24,867 bases of DNA from contig JBFLFY010000026.1 of the NCBI GenBank assembly GCA_041859875.1, positions 1-24,867 of the forward strand. Direction: 5' to 3'. Each line of letters begins with the position of its first letter. The first letter of the stretch is position 1. Source of the stretch: Thermocaproicibacter sp041859875 (GTDB lineage: Bacteria > Bacillota > Clostridia > Oscillospirales > Acutalibacteraceae). Of the stretch, positions 8,430-17,077 are shown in pieces. The notes beneath the pieces were generated by a model. It was not told where the DNA came from, searched no databases, and saw nothing but the letters and a program-made list of their open reading frames with translations. A program made the translations under genes and the position numbers.

Positions 8430-11400
8430 ATGAAAAAGACAGTAAAAGCGTTCATGCGGAAATTCACAGCTTTTCTATGCGCAATCACGTTTGTGGCAAT
8501 GCCGCTGTGGCAGGATATTCCTACGGCTGCGGCTGAAAACGATCCTGGGAATATCGCAGTAGCTTTAACGGATTCCAAGAAAGCTCCCGTTAACTTTGTT
8601 AATTTGGACTGTGAGAAAGAATCCCCGCGTACTAATACAACGACATCAACAGCCATAACGGCAAGTATTTCAGGAGCACAGCAGGGAGAAACGGTGTCTT
8701 GCCAATGGGATGTCAGTGACCCGGAACTTGTAACGCTGAAAAATGCAGATACCCCTTCTGTGACCGTTACACCAGTCGAAAAAAAGCACGGCAAAACAAA
8801 TCTTCGTGTGACCTTTACATCTGAAGGGAAGAAACTTGCTTCCAAGAGCATACCGGTTATTGTTTGGGCAACACCACAATTAAAAGTAACGGTTAAAAAC
8901 AGCAATGCGTTGAGTCCAAGTGTCTACCAGTGCGGCGATACCTTAACGTCAGCAGTGTTTGAAAACGATATGAATCTTACTGCTTCCTGCAGCATGATGT
9001 GGGAAAAAGGGGGAAAAACTGTTTCAGACAAGGCATCTTGTGTTCCAACGGATACGGGAGAATATACAGTTACTGCAAATTTAAAGGAGGTTCCAGATAA
9101 AGGCATTAAGACAGCAAAAGCCAAGACCTCGGTCATAGTGAATCCCGGAAACCCCGCTGTGAAATATACGTTTCCGCCGAAAATTTATGTGGCGCAGTCT
9201 CAGCTTACCGCTGCCTTCGAAAGTGATATGCCTGGTAAATTTGTAGTAAATGATAAAACATATGAAACAGAAAATTCAAACAATTCTTATATAGCACAGA
9301 TACCGCTTGAAACTGACACGGCAGGCGATAAAGCGATTAACTATAAATTCGTACCGGATAATCCCAATTATTGCACAATGATGGGAAGTGCCGCTTACAA
9401 AGTGGAAAAAATACCTGTAACAGTAGCATTTCAGCCTATAGCAAAAGACTATGATGGTGTCGCTGCAGTCAGCACTGTAACTGCTCCAGCGTATTCGACG
9501 GCTTCTTGTCTGCAGCTTCCAACCCCAAAGGCAAATCGGTATGTATTTTCGCTTTCTTCACCCAATGCCGGGGAATACAAGATTGATGGCCCACAGCCTT
9601 CTTCTTTTTCCGATTTGCCAGCAAATAAGTATGAGGTAACCGTGGAGATGGTATCTGTTACTGTTCATCCACTCAAAGTTTCTTTTCAAGTAGATATTGG
9701 TGACAAAGGATTTGACGGTTCGACCGATGTTTACGCGATAAAAAAAATACAGTTTATGGGCAATGCAGCAGCTTCAGACAGGCAGAAGAACTTTTCACTT
9801 AACCTTTTAGCTACGGACCTAAAGTATGAAAATGCCGGAGACCCAGACGAGGATGTGCCTGAAACGGTTGAGCTGAAGCAGTCAACAATGCAGCCAGCTG
9901 TTTTAGTAGATGGGCAGCCTACACAGAACTATTACACGGACGCCGAAAGCATTTCTTTTACAAATGCAAAAATACTGAAAAATACGGCTTCCGATCAGCA
10001 GTATTCACTCCCCGATGAACATTATACTGATTCCAGTCAAAAGAATTGGTATAAAGGCTCGGCTGTGAAAGTTACGGGTAAGAATGGCTTTCAAATAAAT
10101 TCTTTGCCTTTTTTGAGTAACCCCCTTGGTTGGCTCAACGATTTCACTCAGGAAGCAGAATGTGTACCGGATGGCAATGGAGAAATGAGTTTTTACCTTC
10201 GCGATACGAAAAACTTTTTTCATTGGATTTTTGGGGCACATTTACATCAGATCTGGACGGATAACACTGCGCCTCAAATTCAGCTGGAAACAGTGAATCA
10301 GGCGAAGCCTTCTGCAAAGTTTGATTTTGGGCAGACGGAACTTTGCTATACTCTAAAAGTGTCTGATTCAGGTTCCGGGACAAAACGGGTTACTTTTTGT
10401 GTTGCAGATTCTGAGAACCTGCCGGACAGCGCCGTCTGGAAAGAAGCAGCGTACCAGAACGGCAAGTATACTTTTACGGTAAAAGCGGAAGATACCCAGT
10501 CAGGCTGGCTTTTTATCCGGGCAGACGATAACGTGGGCAATGTACGGCTTTTAGAACCCCGCTGCTTTGTCCTGGAAAAAAATGCGCCTGTTACTTCCAT
10601 AATAGCTGATAATGAAAAGTACGAAACAATACATACGGTTGCATTCGATATCAAGGATTCAGCGGAAGAAGGCAGGCTGCCTTACCTTTACTCTGGCCTC
10701 TCTCAAATTTCGTATACTTTATATCACAATAATAAGCCGTTGCCCCAATTCTCCAGTGTCCCTGTCTACTCGGCAGAGGCGCCGGATTCCATGTCCGATT
10801 TGCCTGGAGACCGTGTTTATCATCATTCATTAACAATAGACGGAACCGGTCTTAGCGGTGATTACACCTTAAAAGTGGAGGCCCTTGATTTTTGCGGGAA
10901 TAAACAAGAAAGCAGCATTGACCTGCATTTTGACGGTACGCCGCCTGCTGCTGCAGTTATTTTAAAAAATGGCAAAAGAGTTAACGGGCAATGGTACTAC
11001 AACAAATCAAACTGTGCTGTTACAGTTCAATTCTCCGATGACCGCTTGGCGGACGGTGGGCAATATACAGCAACAATTTCTGATGGAAAAAATCTTCTGT
11101 CGCTTGGCTCTTCTTCAATGACCAAACTGAGTGATACGGCTGGAGAATTAATCTTTTCAGCAGATCAGGTTACCAAATTACGGGATGGATCGCTGACGGT
11201 TACAGTTTCGGCTCGGGACAACGCAGGCAATGTAACAACTGTGTTGGATTCCAATTCTCCGGCTGCAATGGAAGGAATGAGGGCTACTTTCATTCTGGAC
11301 ACAGTTGCCCCAACAATCACGAAGATCAGCAGTACGGAAACCCCAACCAAAATTTATCATGACGTTGGGGGCACCTCGGTTTATTATAAGGCAAACGCCG

Positions 11401-14400
11401 TCGATTTGACCTTTACAATCGAGGAACAAAACGCGGAGCTGCTGCATGCTGAAATGAAAAAGGATGGTCATGCGGTAGACCAAAACAGCGATTCAAAAGA
11501 CACTGTTTCCGTTTCTAAAAACAGTATTACTTTTCATATGCAGTCGGAAGGGCATTACACCGAATTTACGGTTTCCGGGAGCGATTTGGCAGGAAATTCG
11601 GTTACCGTAACTCCAAAGAAAGTTTGGAATAAGGAATGCGACACTCCTGCCGCGGAGGCTGGCAAGGTTGAGATTCCCTGTGGGAAGACGATTGACAGAA
11701 CCCCGCCTGTAGCAAAAATAACGTATCATTCTGCAGCACAAACGCATTGGTACCCAGATGAGAATACGGCATATTATAATCAGAACATTGATGTAAAAAT
11801 CACTGTTGCCGACACCTGCGGAAACAGCCCGGAAACGCTGGGTGGGGCAGGACTCTGGACTTTGCAGAACGGTAAAAAAAAGCTTCTGTCCACTGCGGCA
11901 GAAAACTATACGGTTCAGGAAGACGGTAAATATTCTTACAGCGCGTATGGCTGTGACCGTGCGGGAAATCCGCTGACAGTTCAAGAATTCAGCCCGGAAA
12001 CCAATACTGCAGCCACAACGGAAAACTGTTCCGAGTCTTATACAAACAGGTATTGGGTTGTACGCGACACCCAGGCACCAACTTTTCAGCTTAGTATTTT
12101 ACCCGAGGCGGGTGTAAGCAGAAGCGGCCTGCAAAGCGGAAGATATTATTTCAACCGCGGATTTACAATGTCTGTAGAGGTCAATGACAGTAATTTTGAC
12201 AATGAGAAGGTCATTGTAGAGCGGGGCAGTGCCGCCGGTGTGGATTACGACAGCCAGACGGTGCAGATTAATTCTTATAATACCCGTATTAATACAGTTT
12301 CTCAAAACAAATACTCGGATTCCATCCCCAGTAACGCGGATGGCGTTTACCGTTACAGAATTCATGGGGAAGATAAAGCTGGAAATGAGATTGTTCCATA
12401 CAGTGAAACAAATTTGGATAGTACATCTTCACAAGACGGATTTCACAGTAATTATGTTGTTGTTGACACAAAGGTGCCAAACGGAACCATAGCAATCAGG
12501 ACGGCGGATGGAACAGCACCTTACTATGAAATGGATACAAATGATTCGGTAATTACCGCGTATCCGTTCCGGAAAGAGAAAAAGGCGAAGGTTACATTTT
12601 CAGTGAATCAAGCGGAGCATTCGCCGGTGAAAATGAGTTATGTTCTTGCTACTACAGAGGGTACGTCTTCTCACAAAATCAAGCGGAAGGCGGTCGACAG
12701 CAATTTTCAGTATCGTAATACCGTCACGCTTGACATTGCAGGTGCACAGGTTTTCAGCATTGACAGCTTTACAATTTCTGACCTTGCAGGAAATACCGTT
12801 TTGTGCGGGCCTACCAACACAATATATTTGGACACGGCTGCTCCGCAGGTTAACAAGCTGGCTCCAACAGTGCAAGTAGAGGCAAAGTGCAGAAGCAATG
12901 CGCATGGGCGCAGTGGAACACCGCTTTTTCGCTCCAATGTTCCCATCCATATTGCAGTAACCGAACCGTATGGCTATGCCAGAAGCTCCGGCATTGGCAA
13001 TGTGACATATCGGCTTTATATGAACGGTAAAATCGTCAGCCAAGATACGCGGGTCCTCCATAAAAGCACAGTGGTTCTTTCGGCTGGAAAATATCAAGAC
13101 CCGCAGTTAACCTATACGATTGACACAGTAGTTAAAGTCAATGCTGCCAGCCATAATTCAAACGATCTGCGGATTGTAGTTACGGCGGCAGACAATTCAA
13201 ACAATGTGGCTTCCCGTTCTTACCAATTTGGCATTGACACCACTCCTCCTACCATACAGGTAAGTTACGATAATAATTCTGCACGAAGCGGAAAGTATTT
13301 CAAAAATAACCGACGCGCCACTGTTACGGTTACGGAACGGAACTTTGACCCTTCTAGAATAGCAATTCAGGCTTCGACAAATGCTTCAACAAGCAGCTGG
13401 ACTTATGTGCGCGGTAAAAAGCCAAACGGCGACGATGACCAGTGGAGTACTTCCATATGCTACCAGCATGATGGAGCATATAAGCTGAGTGTTTCAGGTT
13501 CAGATTTGCTTGGCCATGCAGCTGCTTCAGTTCAATATATAGGAGCTGCGGCGCAAGACTTTGTCCTTGACAAAACTCCGCCTGAAATCAGTGTCAGCTA
13601 TGACACCGGCGCGGCTGAAAACGGAAAGTACTTCAAAACACAGCGTACAGCAACCGTGAGGGTTGCCGATGAAAATTTTCGGGGTGAAAATAATATCCAT
13701 GTAAACGCAAATGCAGGGGGAACCGCGCCAGCTGTTTCTTTTAACGGCAAAACTGCAGCACTGCTGTTTCACACCGACGGAACTTATTCTTTTGCAGGTA
13801 CGGTAACAGACTTGGCGGGAAACATTTCTCGCCCGATGCAGGAACAGGAATTTGTAATAGACAAAACAATGCCGGAAGTTTCCGTACAGGGTGTCAAAAA
13901 TTTGTCTGCCAACAGAAAAGCAGTCCATATTACGGTGAAAATAAGGGACAAAAACAGTGGCCTGAACGGCATTCAGGTGCAGACATTCGGGTCAAACCTC
14001 GGAAAAATCACGGTTTCGGGTGTGCGCACGTTTTTTACCGGTGGGGTGAAGTACGTTTTGGATCCGGTTGAAACAGATGATTATTACAAAATGACAGTTA
14101 CTGGCATGGACTTAGCTGGAAATACAGTGACAAAGCAAATTTCATTTTCAGAGAACCATAAGGGAACGGTTTTCGAATTTCTGCAGTCAGACATTCGCGG
14201 CGGCTATACCAACCGGGCGTTTCAGCCAGCAGTTACTCTTCACGATGTTGACAATGTGACCGTTTTATCCGTTGCATTAAATGGGGAAAGTGTTCCTTAC
14301 CAGTATAAGAAGAACACGGTTACACTTAGCAATAAACTGCAAATGGAGGGAAAGTACACACTGGCGATTGACACAAAAGATGAAGCTGGGAACGTGAATA

Positions 14401-14846
14401 TCATGAAGCCCGTTGAATTTATCATCGACCGAACCCCGCCGCTGCTTTGCATAGACGGCGTTCAGGATGGAACTTTTTATTTTCAAAGCGTTAAAATTGA
14501 GCTTCATAAGGAGGATAAGACGGATTCACTGTGTGTGCTGAATTTGGATGGGACTGATTTAACCCCCAAAAAATATCTGAACTCTGCCAATGATACCGCC
14601 GTTTTAAATGTTTCAGATTTTAAACAGCATATTTTGAAAGTACAGTTGCGTGACAGAGCTGGAAACGTTAGTAAAGTAAAAGTTCTCCATTTTATGCTGA
14701 CTCATAATCCCATACTCCGCTGGTACCAAAACAAGGTACTGTTTTTTGCAACGCAGGGTGTCGCCGCTGCCGGGTGTCTCGCTGCGTTTTCATGCTATTT
14801 CCATAGAAAAAAGCGCAGAAAGTGGATAAGCGAAAAGCACAGCTGA
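8430..14846 (+). CDS. Giant secreted Ig-like repeat protein, C-terminal membrane anchor
   Basis: A 2138-residue surface protein. A Sec signal peptide (MKKTVKAF through TAAA, cut near residue 35) starts it. Two segments near residues 328 and 416 (KDYDGVAAVS, DKGFDGSTDVY) look like YDG-type domains. From about residue 600 to 2090 there are about eleven tandem Ig-like beta modules, each opening with a D-x-x-x-P boundary such as DRTPP, DTTPP (1603), DKTPP (1714), DKTMP (1811) and DRTPP (2000), and many ending in DxAGN. A membrane helix at about 2103-2124 is followed by a basic tail (HRKKRRK). There is no LPXTG motif, so it is held by the membrane. Such stalk proteins usually present adhesive or sensory domains; no catalytic domain is evident. 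It is the last gene of the operon. Confidence 0.85.
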   Translation: MKKTVKAFMRKFTAFLCAITFVAMPLWQDIPTAAAENDPGNIAVALTDSKKAPVNFVNLDCEKESPRTNTTTSTAITASISGAQQGETVSCQWDVSDPELVTLKNADTPSVTVTPVEKKHGKTNLRVTFTSEGKKLASKSIPVIVWATPQLKVTVKNSNALSPSVYQCGDTLTSAVFENDMNLTASCSMMWEKGGKTVSDKASCVPTDTGEYTVTANLKEVPDKGIKTAKAKTSVIVNPGNPAVKYTFPPKIYVAQSQLTAAFESDMPGKFVVNDKTYETENSNNSYIAQIPLETDTAGDKAINYKFVPDNPNYCTMMGSAAYKVEKIPVTVAFQPIAKDYDGVAAVSTVTAPAYSTASCLQLPTPKANRYVFSLSSPNAGEYKIDGPQPSSFSDLPANKYEVTVEMVSVTVHPLKVSFQVDIGDKGFDGSTDVYAIKKIQFMGNAAASDRQKNFSLNLLATDLKYENAGDPDEDVPETVELKQSTMQPAVLVDGQPTQNYYTDAESISFTNAKILKNTASDQQYSLPDEHYTDSSQKNWYKGSAVKVTGKNGFQINSLPFLSNPLGWLNDFTQEAECVPDGNGEMSFYLRDTKNFFHWIFGAHLHQIWTDNTAPQIQLETVNQAKPSAKFDFGQTELCYTLKVSDSGSGTKRVTFCVADSENLPDSAVWKEAAYQNGKYTFTVKAEDTQSGWLFIRADDNVGNVRLLEPRCFVLEKNAPVTSIIADNEKYETIHTVAFDIKDSAEEGRLPYLYSGLSQISYTLYHNNKPLPQFSSVPVYSAEAPDSMSDLPGDRVYHHSLTIDGTGLSGDYTLKVEALDFCGNKQESSIDLHFDGTPPAAAVILKNGKRVNGQWYYNKSNCAVTVQFSDDRLADGGQYTATISDGKNLLSLGSSSMTKLSDTAGELIFSADQVTKLRDGSLTVTVSARDNAGNVTTVLDSNSPAAMEGMRATFILDTVAPTITKISSTETPTKIYHDVGGTSVYYKANAVDLTFTIEEQNAELLHAEMKKDGHAVDQNSDSKDTVSVSKNSITFHMQSEGHYTEFTVSGSDLAGNSVTVTPKKVWNKECDTPAAEAGKVEIPCGKTIDRTPPVAKITYHSAAQTHWYPDENTAYYNQNIDVKITVADTCGNSPETLGGAGLWTLQNGKKKLLSTAAENYTVQEDGKYSYSAYGCDRAGNPLTVQEFSPETNTAATTENCSESYTNRYWVVRDTQAPTFQLSILPEAGVSRSGLQSGRYYFNRGFTMSVEVNDSNFDNEKVIVERGSAAGVDYDSQTVQINSYNTRINTVSQNKYSDSIPSNADGVYRYRIHGEDKAGNEIVPYSETNLDSTSSQDGFHSNYVVVDTKVPNGTIAIRTADGTAPYYEMDTNDSVITAYPFRKEKKAKVTFSVNQAEHSPVKMSYVLATTEGTSSHKIKRKAVDSNFQYRNTVTLDIAGAQVFSIDSFTISDLAGNTVLCGPTNTIYLDTAAPQVNKLAPTVQVEAKCRSNAHGRSGTPLFRSNVPIHIAVTEPYGYARSSGIGNVTYRLYMNGKIVSQDTRVLHKSTVVLSAGKYQDPQLTYTIDTVVKVNAASHNSNDLRIVVTAADNSNNVASRSYQFGIDTTPPTIQVSYDNNSARSGKYFKNNRRATVTVTERNFDPSRIAIQASTNASTSSWTYVRGKKPNGDDDQWSTSICYQHDGAYKLSVSGSDLLGHAAASVQYIGAAAQDFVLDKTPPEISVSYDTGAAENGKYFKTQRTATVRVADENFRGENNIHVNANAGGTAPAVSFNGKTAALLFHTDGTYSFAGTVTDLAGNISRPMQEQEFVIDKTMPEVSVQGVKNLSANRKAVHITVKIRDKNSGLNGIQVQTFGSNLGKITVSGVRTFFTGGVKYVLDPVETDDYYKMTVTGMDLAGNTVTKQISFSENHKGTVFEFLQSDIRGGYTNRAFQPAVTLHDVDNVTVLSVALNGESVPYQYKKNTVTLSNKLQMEGKYTLAIDTKDEAGNVNIMKPVEFIIDRTPPLLCIDGVQDGTFYFQSVKIELHKEDKTDSLCVLNLDGTDLTPKKYLNSANDTAVLNVSDFKQHILKVQLRDRAGNVSKVKVLHFMLTHNPILRWYQNKVLFFATQGVAAAGCLAAFSCYFHRKKRRKWISEKHS
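13236..13859 (+). repeat. Two recently duplicated Ig-like modules within the giant protein
   Basis: Residues 1603-1713 and 1714-1810 are the closest pair of modules. Both open with D-T/K-TPP, continue with a VSYD segment and a GKYFK motif, and share an ERNF/DENF turn before a final DLxGxxA region. The shared spacing and wording point to tandem duplication, with later drift. Repeat units are about 97-111 residues. Confidence 0.7.
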
Positions 14847-14878
14847 GGTTTTCCGCTTGTTTAAGAAGCAATTCAATT

Positions 14879-15643
14879 TCACATCTCGTTTTGCAGGGAT
14901 TTTCGAAAGGCGTTCGGTGTACACCCCACAACTTTTTTAAAGGTGCGGATGAAGTATGGCGTATTGTCCATACCTACTTCCGCACCGATTTCGCTGATAC
15001 TTTTGTCTGTTTCACATAGCAGACTGCAGGCTTTATGAATACGGGAATGAATTAAGTACTGTATCGGCGGCATTCCATAGCGCGCCTTAAAATCCTTAAT
15101 GATTTTATATTTGTTTGTATGCAATTCCTTGGCGAATTGCTCCAGGCACAGATGTTCGCCGCAATGCTCATCAATCATCTTTTTCAGGCTGCAAATCTGC
15201 GGCTGATGGGAAAAAGCCCGCTTCATAGGCTTGCTGTGGCACAGAATTTGCAAGAGGTCATTCAGCCATGGGACGGTGCAGCCCGGCTTAGCCGCCAGAC
15301 AGTACTGCGAAAATTTGGCTATCTGCTGTTCTGCTTCAGAGCCGGGCGATAATCGGCTAACTACCGGAATACTGCTGCTAGTTCCGCTAATCAAAAACGA
15401 GGTATAAATAAAAGGCTGTTCTGAAGCGTGAATTAAAATGGCCATCCCTGGATGCAGGCATAGCAGGTACCCTTTTTCGATACGGCAGTTGGAGTTAAGG
15501 CAGGTTGCCACAGCTGTTCCGCCTCTGACATAAATCATTTGAAACAAATTTTGTGGGGCAGCAACCAGCGAAAAATCAGAGATGGTGTTTTCCATCATGC
15601 CCCAAAGACGGTAGGGTAGGTTCCCTTCAGCTACTGAATCCAT
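14879..15643 (-). CDS. AraC-family transcriptional regulator
   Basis: A 254-residue DNA-binding protein. The N-terminal part looks like a cupin-type sensing domain (AAPQNLFQMIYVRGG, GYLLCLHPGMAILI). The C-terminal 100 residues carry two helix-turn-helix motifs of AraC/XylS type: LEQFAKELHTNKYKIIKDFKARYG and the second ISEIGAEVGMDNTPYFIRTF, with the family ending (GCTPNAFRKS). The ATG at 15643 is preferred because AGAAGGG (15652-15658 on this strand) lies 8 bp upstream. A TTG six codons earlier has no ribosome site. It is divergent from the esterase genes; AraC proteins often activate such a neighbour in response to a sugar. The direct repeats at 15782-15813 are good candidates for its sites. 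The inducer is probably a manno-oligosaccharide (inference). Confidence 0.9.
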   Translation of the reverse strand: MDSVAEGNLPYRLWGMMENTISDFSLVAAPQNLFQMIYVRGGTAVATCLNSNCRIEKGYLLCLHPGMAILIHASEQPFIYTSFLISGTSSSIPVVSRLSPGSEAEQQIAKFSQYCLAAKPGCTVPWLNDLLQILCHSKPMKRAFSHQPQICSLKKMIDEHCGEHLCLEQFAKELHTNKYKIIKDFKARYGMPPIQYLIHSRIHKACSLLCETDKSISEIGAEVGMDNTPYFIRTFKKVVGCTPNAFRKSLQNEM

Positions 15644-15674
15644 TGTAAAAGCCCTTCTCAAATTGTTTAATTAA

Positions 15675-15703
15675 ATAATAAACGCATTTAACTAAAAATT
15701 CAA
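15675..15703 (-). promoter_or_regulatory. Predicted promoter of the AraC-family gene
   Basis: On the minus strand a -35 TTGAAT (15698-15703) is separated by 17 bp from a -10 TATTAT (15675-15680). Transcription would start near 15668, about 25 bases before the chosen ATG at 15643. Confidence 0.55.
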
Positions 15704-15781
15704 GTTCAAGACTACTAAAACGCTGAAAAATGCATAAAAAAGTTAGCATAGATTTTGTAATATAGAGAAAAAGCGAATTAA

Positions 15782-15813
15782 TTTCAATAAAGTGATACTA
15801 TTTCAATAAAGTG
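15782..15813 (+). promoter_or_regulatory. Direct-repeat activator site, esterase promoter
   Basis: Two perfect copies of TTTCAATAAAGTG (15782-15794 and 15801-15813) repeat with a 19-bp period and end 2 bp before the weak -35. Tandem direct repeats next to a poor -35 are the usual layout for AraC-family activators. The matching pair before the transporter operon is at 19622-19653. Confidence 0.6.
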
Positions 15814-15815
15814 CA

Positions 15816-15847
15816 GTGACATTTTAAAATTAAATTGATACTATACT
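15816..15847 (+). promoter_or_regulatory. Predicted promoter of the esterase operon
   Basis: GTGACA (15816-15821) serves as a weak -35 and TATACT (15842-15847) as the -10, with a long 20-bp spacer. The same hexamers at the same spacing recur before the transporter operon (19656-19687). The poor spacing suggests that an activator is needed. Confidence 0.55.
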
Positions 15848-15878
15848 TGTAAAGTAATAAACAAATATTTACTTTACA
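15848..15878. promoter_or_regulatory. 31-bp palindromic operator candidate, esterase promoter
   Basis: TGTAAAGTAA and its exact complement TTACTTTACA flank an 11-bp centre. The left arm begins on the base after the -10, so the start of transcription falls inside it. It is therefore more likely a repressor-binding site on DNA than an RNA hairpin. The candidate repressor is the LacI-family protein encoded at 18368. Confidence 0.6.
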
Positions 15879-15978
15879 TTGCAATATTTCGTTTCAGTAA
15901 GGTCGAAAAAACAGCCGAAGTATATTTGAATTACACAGAAGCCTAAAGGCTTTACACATGGATTTGGAGGAATTGACT

Positions 15979-17058
15979 GTGAACATAAGCAGCTTTTTTT
16001 CAGCTGACGAACGTCTTGTTACGCCAGATGACCCGGCCTTGCAGTTTACGGGCCGAATTGATTTTGATGAGCCGCGCGAACCGGTTTTTGTGTACCCTGG
16101 TACATCGGTAAAAGTACGTTTTACGGGAACTAGGCTCAAGGTAATTCTGAAAAACAGGCACAGCTGCTGGAACAATTATTTAGGTTACATTCTTGATGGT
16201 GTCCAGCACAAAATTCAAATTCCGGAGCATGAAAAAGTAATCTGCATGACCCTTGCGGAGAATCTAAAAAAGGAAGAGCATCAACTGCTTTTCTTTAAGC
16301 GTATGGATTCCTGCCATAACTTTACGTTTTACGGTTTTGTCATTGACAGGGATGCATCTGTTGCCGCACCGGAAGAAAAACCTTGCCGCAGGATGGAAGT
16401 TTTCGGCGATTCGGTTTCCGCTGGGGAAGTTGCGGAGGCTACTGCGTATGCGGGGAAACCGGACCCAGAGCATAATGGCGAATATTCCAATTCTTATTAT
16501 TCCTATGCTGCCATGACAGCACGGAAGCTGAATGCACAGCTGCACAACACTTCACAGGGCGGCATTCCGCTTCTGCATGGAACCGGCTGGTTCGCGGCTC
16601 CGGATTATCTTGGAATGGAAGAAATCTGGGACAAAATCGAATACCATCCAGAGTTCGGCTCCCCTAAGCAGTGGGACTTCAGGCGGTATGTACCCCATGT
16701 GGTGATTGTGGCAATCGGACAAAATGACAGCCACCCGGAAGACTATATGAAAGAAGACTACAACAGCCCTCAATCCCAAAACTGGAGAAAACACTATGAA
16801 GCGTTTCTCCGCACTCTTCGGCAAACGTACCCAAAGGCGTTAATTATTGCGGCTACGACGATTTTGCAGCATGACAAAAGCTGGGATGATTCCATTGCGG
16901 AAGTGTGCAAGCACATTGGCGACACGAAAACGGTGCATTTTCTGTACCGGCGCAATGGTTCCGGTACGCCCGGGCACATCCGTATCCCGGAAGCAGAAGA
17001 AATGTCGGATGAGCTGAGTGGATTTATCCGCTCTTTCGGCGACGAAATATGGGAATAA
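15979..17058 (+). CDS. CE2-like SGNH acetyl esterase
   Basis: A 359-residue protein with the two-part build of carbohydrate esterase family 2: an N-terminal beta-sandwich (about 20-125, FTGRIDFDEPREPVFVYPG) and a C-terminal SGNH hydrolase domain. Visible active-site candidates are S145 in FGDSVSAGE, the NTSQGG block, N249-D250 in GQND, and H333 in PGHIRIPEAEEM near the end. No signal peptide is present, so it should work in the cytoplasm on imported acetylated oligosaccharides. GTG at 15979 is chosen because GGAGGA (15966-15971) lies 7 bp upstream; an ATG at 15958 precedes that site. It is followed after 19 bp by a second, different SGNH enzyme. CE2 assignment rests on layout and context; exact substrate positions cannot be read here. 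Confidence 0.78.
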   Translation: MNISSFFSADERLVTPDDPALQFTGRIDFDEPREPVFVYPGTSVKVRFTGTRLKVILKNRHSCWNNYLGYILDGVQHKIQIPEHEKVICMTLAENLKKEEHQLLFFKRMDSCHNFTFYGFVIDRDASVAAPEEKPCRRMEVFGDSVSAGEVAEATAYAGKPDPEHNGEYSNSYYSYAAMTARKLNAQLHNTSQGGIPLLHGTGWFAAPDYLGMEEIWDKIEYHPEFGSPKQWDFRRYVPHVVIVAIGQNDSHPEDYMKEDYNSPQSQNWRKHYEAFLRTLRQTYPKALIIAATTILQHDKSWDDSIAEVCKHIGDTKTVHFLYRRNGSGTPGHIRIPEAEEMSDELSGFIRSFGDEIWE

Positions 17059-17077
17059 TGGAAGAAGGCAATAAAAT

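Larger units (their letters stand above)
15662..15978. promoter_or_regulatory. Divergent intergenic control region, araC-like gene and esterase operon
   Basis: An AT-rich region of about 320 bp with no gene. It holds a leftward promoter for the AraC-family gene, a rightward promoter with two direct repeats and a 31-bp palindrome, and a roughly 100-base leader with a small AAGCC/GGCTT hairpin (15939-15952) just before the esterase ribosome site. Its rightward half is similar, base for base over about 97 bp, to the region before the solute-binding-protein gene (19622-19718), and weaker similarity continues upstream (for example AATGCATAAAA here against AATGCACAAAA there). Confidence 0.75.

Noticed and set aside
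11493..11984. 163-residue antisense frame in the giant Ig-like gene
   Set aside because: No ribosome site, no recognisable domain, and the sense frame is continuous through it with clear Ig-like boundaries.
15644..15661. TTG start for the AraC-family gene at 15661
   Set aside because: No ribosome site precedes it, while ATG 15643 has AGAAGGG at 8 bp.
15848..15878. Palindrome as a leader terminator or attenuator
   Set aside because: It abuts the -10, so much of the left arm would not be transcribed, and no T-run follows.
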